From Microterricola gilva (GTDB lineage Bacteria > Actinomycetota > Actinomycetes > Actinomycetales > Microbacteriaceae), in contig NZ_SHLC01000001.1 of assembly GCF_004217495.1 (NCBI RefSeq), positions 3,100,001-3,164,000 on the forward strand: a DNA stretch of 64,000 nucleotides, given 5' to 3'. Below the pieces are notes generated by a model. That model had not been told where the DNA came from and did no database searches. It saw only the letters and a program-made list of their open reading frames with translations. How positions within the stretch are numbered: position 1 is the first letter of the stretch; the number at the start of each line of letters is the position of its first letter. Shown here in pieces: positions 58,351-64,000 of the stretch. Both the position numbers and the translations under genes were made by a program.

Positions 58351-59298
58351 TCAGCGCGCGGACGGCCCCTGCGTCAGCGCGTCGCGGGCGGCCGCCTCGA
58401 TCGCGTCCGCGACCCGGGTGAGCAGCCCAGAGGCCAGCCGCCACTGCTGCCAGTAGAGCGGGATCCCAATGCCGCCGGCAGGGTCGAGCTCGACGAGCGC
58501 ACCGGATGCCACCCGCTCCCCCACCTGCAGCGGCGGCAGCATCCCCCAACCCATGCCGAGCTCGATGGCACGGGCGAAGTCGGCCGTCGACGGCACGTAG
58601 TGGCTCGGCGGGCGGAGCGGCCCGTCGGTGCTGCCATCGCCAGACCCTGCAGCCGGCTCGCGCAGCGCCCGCTCGCGCAGATAGCCGTGCTGCATGTGGT
58701 CGGCGCGGTCGAAGTTGACCATCGGAGCGACGGCCAGCTCGGCGAGCGTCATCCCGTCCGGGAACCACCGCGCCACGAAAGCCGGCGACGCCATCGGGCG
58801 GTACTCCATCGCGCCGAGAGGCCGCACAACGCAGCCGGGAATGGCGCGCGCCACAGAGGTGACCGCGGCGACGACGGTTCCGGCCTCGAGCAGGGCGACC
58901 GTGTCGTCCTCGCCCTCGCGGTGCAGGTCGAAGCGCACGTTCTCGGCGTGACCGAGTTCGGCCAGCGCCGGAAGGATCCAGGTGCCGAGGGAGTCGGCGT
59001 TGACGGCGAGCGGAACGCTCACCGGGGTGATGGCGCTGCTCTCGACGCCCAACGTCGCCAACGTCTCGTGTTCGAGCTGCTCGAGCTGGCGGGCCAGCCG
59101 CATGACGAGCTCGCCGGACTCGGTGGCCCTGATGGGCTTCGACCGCACCAGCAGCACCCGGCCGAGCTGTTGCTCGAGGGCCTTGATGCGTTGACTGACG
59201 GCCGACGGCGTGACGTGGAGCGCGCGGGCGGCGGACTCCAGGCTGCCCTCGTCGAGCACGGCGGCGAGGGTGCGCAGGTGGTCCGATTGCAGCTGCAT
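58351..59298 (-). CDS. lysG: LysR-family regulator, ArgP/LysG type
   Basis: 315 residues. The HTH is AAVLDEGSLESAARALHVTPSAVSQRIKALEQQLG. The VPLAVNADSLGTWILPALAEL segment belongs to the ArgP/IciA/LysG group, which senses lysine or arginine and activates lysine/arginine export. A LysE-type exporter is encoded at 62905-63711, divergently but 3.6 kb away rather than next to it. It probably still controls that exporter. The 5' flank to the next gene is only 49 bp. Confidence 0.9.
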   Translation of the reverse strand: MQLQSDHLRTLAAVLDEGSLESAARALHVTPSAVSQRIKALEQQLGRVLLVRSKPIRATESGELVMRLARQLEQLEHETLATLGVESSAITPVSVPLAVNADSLGTWILPALAELGHAENVRFDLHREGEDDTVALLEAGTVVAAVTSVARAIPGCVVRPLGAMEYRPMASPAFVARWFPDGMTLAELAVAPMVNFDRADHMQHGYLRERALREPAAGSGDGSTDGPLRPPSHYVPSTADFARAIELGMGWGMLPPLQVGERVASGALVELDPAGGIGIPLYWQQWRLASGLLTRVADAIEAAARDALTQGPSAR

Positions 59299-59347
59299 AG
59301 GGCAAGGCTAGTGCGGGGTCAGTGGCGAGCTCTGCAAGAATGAGGGC

Positions 59348-59956
59348 ATGATGTCGACTCGAGCAGCGCGGACCCTGAAGGGACTCGCCGCCGCCTCGTT
59401 CTCGACCTTCGTCGCGCTGTTCTCCCACGTCTCCGGTGGCGGCGCCATGCCTGGGCTGCTCGGCGTGCTCGTTCCGCTCATCCTCGCGCTGCCGTTCTGC
59501 GTCGCGTTCGCCGGCCGCCGGCTGTCGGTCCCCCGGCTCGCCGCATCGGTCGCCGTCAGCCAGTTCTTGTTCCACTCGCTGTTCAGCATGGGGGCGACCT
59601 CCGCCCCGGCCATGGGCTCGATGTCCGGGCATGCCGGCCACGGCATGCCGATTGTGCTCGACGCGGCGCTCCCGGCGCAGCTGGGGCACTCAGACAGCCA
59701 GATGTGGGCAGCGCACCTCGTCGCCGGCGTCCTGACCGTCGCCGCCCTGTACTCGGGCGAAGCCGTTCTCGCACGGCTCGCCGCGTTCACCTGCTTCCTC
59801 CTCCGGCGCATCGTTCCGGCGCTCGTCGGTGGTCCCGCGACGCCGCCACGGCTCAGCCTCACGCTGCGCGCCGTCGACCTCACGACCCGGATGCCACTCG
59901 GCGTCTTCCCCAGCTCGGCCCCGCACAGAGGGCCACCGGCGCTCGCCTTCAGCTAG
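59348..59956 (+). CDS. Met/His-rich multi-pass membrane protein, probably metal related
   Basis: 202 residues with five hydrophobic segments (FSTFVALFSHVSGGGAMPG; LLGVLVPLILALPFCVAFA; SVAVSQFLFHSLFSMGA; AAHLVAGVLTVAALYSG; FTCFLLRRIVPALVGG). A loop reads SMGATSAPAMGSMSGHAGHGMP, rich in Met and His as in copper-handling membrane proteins. No family is recognised. Next genes downstream are CopC- and PCu(A)C-type, so a copper role is inferred from motif and context. Confidence 0.75.
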   Translation: MMSTRAARTLKGLAAASFSTFVALFSHVSGGGAMPGLLGVLVPLILALPFCVAFAGRRLSVPRLAASVAVSQFLFHSLFSMGATSAPAMGSMSGHAGHGMPIVLDAALPAQLGHSDSQMWAAHLVAGVLTVAALYSGEAVLARLAAFTCFLLRRIVPALVGGPATPPRLSLTLRAVDLTTRMPLGVFPSSAPHRGPPALAFS

Positions 59957-60388
59957 CCACCGCTTGAGCTAGTCACTGCGCGGCACCCTCCGCGGCGCCT
60001 CGGCAGCGTGGCTGACCCGACGCGAGCGACCACTCCGCCTGAACGCGGGTGAGCGCTGCGCCGTGCCCGCCTGGCTGCGGATGCCGCGTTCCATCGACGC
60101 GTGCCAGGCACATCGTCGATGCGCGCCTCGGCGCCGCTGCGGCAACGTGCAGCCACGTCGCGTAGCCGCGTCGCCGCGTCGCTGTTCGGCCGCAGCCCTT
60201 GGGCTGCGTCCCGACACTGCCGCGCCGTCGCGCGGCGACACGGTGCGCTACAGCAGTGCTGCGGTGCAGCGAGACCCGCCGCTTTCCCTCGCGCCCATGC
60301 ACGCTCTCCCGCGCCCGCCGTCTGACGCGCGCCACCCAGCGCGGCGTGCACCAGAACAGCGAACCACTCTCGAAAGGAACATTCCCTC
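59957..60388. other. 432-bp gap with no recognisable gene
   Basis: GC-rich sequence with many short palindromes, for example CGCAGCCC-TT-GGGCTGCG near 60192-60209. Open frames crossing it on either strand are Arg/Ala-rich and lack family features. AAAGGAA just before the copC start is a ribosome-binding site. A copper-responsive promoter is expected here but I could not point to one. Confidence 0.5.
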
Positions 60389-61006
60389 GTGAAATCCTCA
60401 CGATCCCGCCAGCGGGGTGCCGGCATCGCGCTCGCCTCCCTGCTGCTCGCCCTGCTCGGCATCACCATCGGCGCCACCCCCGCCTTCGCCCACGACCAAC
60501 TGGCGGCAAGCGACCCGGCAGCCGGGGCGGCGCTGGAGTCGGCGCCGTCTGAGGTGTCGCTGCAGTTCACCGACAATGTCCTCACGATCGGCGCCATCGT
60601 CCTGGTCGTGGATGCCGACGGCACCTCGTGGGCGGACGGGGACGCGGTCCTCGACGGCCCAACCGTGTCGACGAGGGTGGCCGGGGAGATGCCGGACGGC
60701 GCCTATGAGATTCGCTGGCGCGTCGTCTCGGCCGACGGCCACCCGATCAGCGGCGTCATCCCGTTCACCGTCGGCGACGCCGTCCAGCCGGCGGACGAAC
60801 CGGAAGGGACGGAGGCCACTTCGCCTCCTGCAGCGAGCGCGACACCGCAGGCAGCCGAGCCCGCGGAGACGGGGTCAGCCATGCGGCCCATCCTCATCGG
60901 CGTCGGAGGAGCGGCAGCCGCGCTGCTGATCCTCGCCGGCGTGGCCGTCTGGAAGCGGCGCGGCACTCCCTCCCAGCCCAACGACCACGGCACGCCGTCC
61001 TCCTGA
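60389..61006 (+). CDS. copC: CopC-domain copper resistance protein, membrane-anchored
   Basis: 205 residues. The signal peptide ends AFA, and the mature N-terminus starts with His35, a copper ligand in CopC. The beta-barrel follows (LAASDPAAGAALESAPSEVSLQFTD) and ends with RWRVVSADGHPISGVIPFTV, with a second conserved His. A Pro/Ala linker leads to a C-terminal membrane anchor (LIGVGGAAAALLILAGVAVW). CopC carries copper outside the membrane. It starts at a GTG with AAAGGAA upstream. No CopD gene is adjacent. Confidence 0.92.
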   Translation: MKSSRSRQRGAGIALASLLLALLGITIGATPAFAHDQLAASDPAAGAALESAPSEVSLQFTDNVLTIGAIVLVVDADGTSWADGDAVLDGPTVSTRVAGEMPDGAYEIRWRVVSADGHPISGVIPFTVGDAVQPADEPEGTEATSPPAASATPQAAEPAETGSAMRPILIGVGGAAAALLILAGVAVWKRRGTPSQPNDHGTPSS

Positions 61007-61049
61007 CGGCAGCCAGACACACAACGACAACAACCAGAAAGGCACCACC

Positions 61050-61592
61050 ATGCACGCACGCACCACCTCACGAGTCGCAGTCCTCGCCGCAGCTGCCCTC
61101 ATCGCCCTGACCGGCTGCGCAACGGGCGCCACGCCGGCATCCGACGAGCAGGCGACCGCCGCCGAGACCATCTCCGTCCACGAGGCCTGGGTCAAGGCCG
61201 CCGATGACGGCATGTCCGCCGCGTTCGCCGAGCTCGAGAACGCCGGCCAGGCGGACGTCACCATCACCGCGGTGACCTCTGCCGCGTCGAGCGATCTGCA
61301 GCTGCACGAGACCGTCGAGAACGAGGCGGGCGAGATGACGATGCGCGAGAAGGACGGCGGATTCGTCATCCCGGCCGGGAAGAGCCTGATCCTGGAGCCC
61401 GGCGGGAACCACATCATGATGATGGACCTGGCGAAGCCGATCAAGGCGGGCGACGAGCTCACCTTCACGCTCACCTTCTCCGACGGCTCAACAGCTGACT
61501 TCACGGCACCGGCCAAGGACTACTCCGGCGCGAACGAGAGCTACGAGGGCGACGACATGGAGATGGACATGGAGATGGACGGCGATCACTGA
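61050..61592 (+). CDS. PCu(A)C-type copper chaperone lipoprotein
   Basis: 180 residues. The lipobox is ALTGC (Cys23). The copper motif is complete: LHETVENEAGEMTMRE (His, Met) and GNHIMMMDLAKPI (His, Met) in the usual spacing. The family delivers Cu(I) to cytochrome oxidase. The Asp/Met-rich C-terminus (GDDMEMDMEMDGDH) is an extra likely metal-binding tail. The stop shares one base with the next start. AGAAAGG precedes the ATG. Confidence 0.93.
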   Translation: MHARTTSRVAVLAAAALIALTGCATGATPASDEQATAAETISVHEAWVKAADDGMSAAFAELENAGQADVTITAVTSAASSDLQLHETVENEAGEMTMREKDGGFVIPAGKSLILEPGGNHIMMMDLAKPIKAGDELTFTLTFSDGSTADFTAPAKDYSGANESYEGDDMEMDMEMDGDH

Positions 61593-62815
61593 TGGCTGAC
61601 GACCAGAACGCAGGCTCTGGTCGCAGCGGGCTGAGCCGGCGTCGACTCCTCCTCGGAGGGGTCGTCGCCGGCCTCGGCGCCGCCACTGCGATCGGTGCCG
61701 ACCTCGCGCTCAACCCCCGTGCCGATGCGCCGGAACCCGCGGCGCCGCTGAACGGCCAGGAGACCGTCCCGTTCTTCGGCGTGCACCAGGCGGGCATCAC
61801 CACGACTCCGCAGGCGCATGCCACGTTCATTGCGCTGGACCTGCAGCCGGGCGTCGATCGCGACGCTCTGCGTCGCATGATGCGCATCCTCAGTGATGAC
61901 GCCGCCCGGCTGACGCAGGGGCGGGCCGCACTGGCCGATTCCGAGCCCGAACTCGGAACGGTGCCTGCACGTCTGACCGTCACGTTCGGATTCGGACCGG
62001 GATTCGTCTCCCGGGCGGGCGACGCCCGCCCGGACTGGCTCGGCCCCCTGCCCGCATTCACGATCGACAGGCTCGAGCCGGCGTGGAACGACGGCGACCT
62101 GCTGCTGCAGATCGCCGCCGACGATGCCTTCACGGTGGCTCACGCCGCGCGAATGCTCCTGAAGGATTCCCGCAGCTTCGCCACCGTGCGCTGGACCCAG
62201 ACCGGGTTCCGCCGCGCACACGGTTCCGAGAAGCCCGGCACGACGATGCGCAACCTCTTCGGCCAGGTGGACGGCACCGTCAACCTGACGCCGGGCACGG
62301 CCGACTTCGACCGGCTGGTGTGGCATGAGCGGGGCTGGCTCGCCGGGGGCACCGGACTCGTGATCCGCCGAATCCGGATGGACCTCGACAAGTGGGATCG
62401 GCTCGACCGCGGAGGGCGCGAGCAGTCCGTCGGACGGACGCTCGCAACTGGCGCACCGCTGACGGGAACGAACGAGCACGACGAACCGGACTTCGCGGCG
62501 ACAACGAGCATCGGCTTCCCCGTGATCCCGGAGTTCTCCCACATCCGCCGTGCCCGCACCGAGAACACCGACGAGCGCATCTTCCGTCGCGGCTACAACT
62601 ACGACGGCGTCCCGACGGCCGGCGAGATCTCGAACAGCGGGCTGTTGTTCGTCTCATTCCAAGCCGACGTCGGCCGGCAGTTCGTGCCGATCCAACGACG
62701 GCTCGACGAGTTGGACCTGCTCAACGAGTGGACGACCCCGATCGGCTCCGCGGTGTTCGCCATCCCACCCGGTTGCGGGGAATCCGGATTCGTCGGCGAG
62801 ACGCTGCTGACGTGA
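61592..62815 (+). CDS. Dyp-type (EfeB-like) heme peroxidase, Tat substrate
   Basis: 407 residues. The twin-arginine signal is GLSRRRLLLGGVVAGLGAA. The Dyp signature NLFGQVDGT is present, with the proximal heme-ligand His in EFSHIRRAR. This is the exported class A/EfeB group, which oxidises dyes or porphyrin-like substrates or helps extract iron from heme. Here the partner genes concern copper, not EfeU/EfeO, so an oxidase-assembly or metal-oxidation role is as likely as iron uptake. ATG 61592 overlaps the chaperone stop (TGATG). Confidence 0.93.
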   Translation: MADDQNAGSGRSGLSRRRLLLGGVVAGLGAATAIGADLALNPRADAPEPAAPLNGQETVPFFGVHQAGITTTPQAHATFIALDLQPGVDRDALRRMMRILSDDAARLTQGRAALADSEPELGTVPARLTVTFGFGPGFVSRAGDARPDWLGPLPAFTIDRLEPAWNDGDLLLQIAADDAFTVAHAARMLLKDSRSFATVRWTQTGFRRAHGSEKPGTTMRNLFGQVDGTVNLTPGTADFDRLVWHERGWLAGGTGLVIRRIRMDLDKWDRLDRGGREQSVGRTLATGAPLTGTNEHDEPDFAATTSIGFPVIPEFSHIRRARTENTDERIFRRGYNYDGVPTAGEISNSGLLFVSFQADVGRQFVPIQRRLDELDLLNEWTTPIGSAVFAIPPGCGESGFVGETLLT

Positions 62816-62904
62816 CGACCGGTCCAGGGGAAAAATAAGCCAGGCTAATGCAGCGTAAGAATCATGAGCTGGATTGATCCACGGTGGCGATCTACCGTTG
62901 ATCC

Positions 62905-63711
62905 GTGACTCCTTCGCTCGCTCCCCTGTTCGCCGGCATCGGCCTCGGCTTCTCACTGATCATCGCGATCGGCGCGCAGAACGTCTTCGTGCTGCGCCAG
63001 GGCATCCGTCGCGAGCACGTGCTGGCCGTCGTCATCCTCTGCGCCGTGTCCGACGCCGTGCTGATCGTGGTGGGCATCAGCGGGATCGGTGCCCTGCTCG
63101 AGCAGCTGCCGTGGCTGCTGCCCGTGGCCCGCTGGGCCGGTGCGCTCTTCCTGGTCGGCTACGGGCTGCTCGCCGCCCGCCGCGCACTGAAGCCGGGTGG
63201 TGCCGGGCTGCTTGCCGACACAGCCGGCGGCAGGGACGAGGCCGAGTTGGAGGCTGTCGCCGCCTCAGCGAGCGCAGCGTCAGCGAGCGCAGCGTCAGCG
63301 AGCGCAGCGTCAGCTGGCACAGCCTCGGCCGGCGCTGCTTCGGCGAGCGCCGGCGGGGCAGAGCGCAGCGGCGCCGCGGCATCCACCCAGCGTTCGGGTC
63401 TTCACGGACGGCGGGCCGGCACGCTCGGGGCGGCGCTCGCGACCGCGTTCGCCCTGACGTGGTTGAACCCCCACGTCTACCTCGACACGGTGTTCCTGCT
63501 CGGTTCGGTGGCCAACGGCCACGGCAGCACGGGACGGTGGCTCTTCGGCGCCGGCGCGATCGTGGCCAGCATCACCTGGTTCGCGGCGCTCGGCTTCGGG
63601 GCACGCTACCTCGGGCGCTGGCTCGCCACTCCGCGAGCCTGGCGCATTCTCGACGGTGCGATCGCGGTGGTGATGGTGGCGCTCGGGGTGCTGCTCGTCG
63701 TTCCCCGTTAG
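62905..63711 (+). CDS. lysE: LysE-family amino acid exporter
   Basis: 268 residues. [27 protein letters not shown] and [19 protein letters not shown] are LysE hallmarks. Members export lysine/arginine. Odd feature: the loop after the third hydrophobic segment carries an expansion of about 60 residues rich in Ala and Ser, including [14 protein letters not shown], caused by a tandem 15-bp DNA repeat. It starts at GTG 62905. It overlaps the next, convergent gene by 4 bp, with no terminator between. Confidence 0.92.
   Translation: MTPSLAPLFAGIGLGFSLIIAIGAQNVFVLRQGIRREHVLAVVILCAVSDAVLIVVGISGIGALLEQLPWLLPVARWAGALFLVGYGLLAARRALKPGGAGLLADTAGGRDEAELEAVAASASAASASAASASAASAGTASAGAASASAGGAERSGAAASTQRSGLHGRRAGTLGAALATAFALTWLNPHVYLDTVFLLGSVANGHGSTGRWLFGAGAIVASITWFAALGFGARYLGRWLATPRAWRILDGAIAVVMVALGVLLVVPR
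63265..63309 (+). repeat. tandem 15-bp repeat inside lysE
   Basis: Three perfect copies of TCAGCGAGCGCAGCG in phase with the reading frame, encoding SASAA units, followed by a partial, degenerate copy. Length changes by replication slippage would be tolerated in frame. Confidence 0.85.
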
Positions 63712-64000
63712 CCCTGGGAGGCCGGGTTGATGGTGATCAGCTCGAGCCCTCCGGCGCGCACGCCCCAGGTGTCGAGGATCGCACCGTAGCTGCCGTCGTC
63801 GACCATGCCCTGCAGGGCCAGCTGAACGGCTTCGGCCATCCCGGAGTCTTTCGCGACGACGAAGCCGTAGGGCGCGACGTCGAAGGCCTCACCAGCTGGC
63901 TGCAGCCTGCCCTCCAGCTTGGAGAGCGCGTAGAGCGCCACCGGCGAATCGGCGCTGAACGCGTCGGCCTGACCGAGCACGACGGCGTTGACCGCGTTCC
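63708..64000 (-). CDS. polar amino acid ABC transporter substrate-binding protein, 3' part only
   Basis: The frame runs open to the window edge (…[25 protein letters not shown]…), giving the last ~97 residues of a family 3 solute-binding protein. It ends [12 protein letters not shown]. About 61 of the last 88 residues match the protein at 20259-21155, which makes it a paralogue. The signal peptide and partner genes lie outside the window to the right. Confidence 0.9.
   Translation of the reverse strand, partial: NAVNAVVLGQADAFSADSPVALYALSKLEGRLQPAGEAFDVAPYGFVVAKDSGMAEAVQLALQGMVDDGSYGAILDTWGVRAGGLELITINPASQG

Noticed and set aside
59973-60401. 142-codon open frame on the minus strand in the gap before copC
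   Set aside because: Product is Arg-rich without motifs, and the frame runs over the copC ribosome-binding site and start.
62834-62850. ATAAGCCAGGCTAATGC, resembling half of a DtxR/IdeR iron box
   Set aside because: Only the AGGCTAA half fits the iron-box consensus, symmetry is poor, and it lies downstream of the peroxidase gene rather than before the cluster.

Overview
The window is high-GC actinobacterial chromosome, most likely from the family Microbacteriaceae. The reasons are codon use strongly biased to G/C in third positions, the conserved order tRNA-Trp, secE, nusG, rplK, rplA with an aspC-type gene nearby, a 16S-23S spacer without tRNA genes, several promoters placed for leaderless transcripts, and a dispersed GTTTCGACAGGCTCAACC repeat of a kind I associate with this family. 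Genus and species cannot be called from the sequence alone.

Layout. 1-3.5 kb: sulfur and flavin metabolism (partial LLM flavin monooxygenase, anchored hypothetical protein, SufS-like class V aminotransferase, FMN reductase). 3.6-9.7 kb: an rRNA operon on the minus strand (16S, 23S, then two tandem 5S genes, each with its own terminator) behind two near-identical promoters. 10-14 kb: aldo/keto reductase and a four-gene ABC exporter operon with its own winged-helix regulator and a perfect 19-bp inverted repeat over a leaderless promoter. 14-18.3 kb: hrpA, which carries an in-frame copy of a palindromic repeat also present twice between genes. 18.4-23.6 kb: polar amino acid ABC transporter, rhodanese, MFS transporter. 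23.7-37.1 kb: a polyamine/diamine locus. A divergent control region near 31.6 kb separates a potD-B-C-A-like uptake operon plus a semialdehyde dehydrogenase from an opposite operon of aldehyde dehydrogenase, PuuB-like oxidase, Lrp regulator, CoA-transferase and glutaryl-CoA dehydrogenase. This makes a plausible route from imported diamine to glutaryl-CoA or succinate.

37.2-48.9 kb: a 13-gene minus-strand operon headed by a LacI regulator with a perfect 25-bp operator over its promoter. It encodes a PfkB kinase, a complete ECF transporter (S, T, two ATPases), a BtpA/SgcQ-like barrel, two nucleoside hydrolases, a GATase-like protein, an M24 peptidase-fold protein, an MFS transporter and a HAD phosphatase. 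I read it as a nucleoside or nucleoside-like scavenging system with an unassigned substrate. 49.0-51.6 kb: small PQ-loop-like membrane protein, LuxR regulator, DUF1801 protein. 51.7-54.4 kb: rplA, rplK, nusG, secE, tRNA-Trp. 54.7-58.3 kb: a lipoprotein amine oxidase whose conserved C-terminal block lies ahead of its Rossmann motif (apparent circular permutation), a Pr6Pr-like membrane protein overlapping it tail to tail, and an aspartate-type aminotransferase. 58.3-64 kb: a LysG/ArgP-type regulator and a LysE-type exporter on either side of a copper/heme cluster (Met/His-rich membrane protein, CopC, PCu(A)C chaperone, Dyp-type peroxidase), then the 3' end of a second amino acid binding protein.

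No CRISPR array, transposase, integrase or prophage gene was seen.
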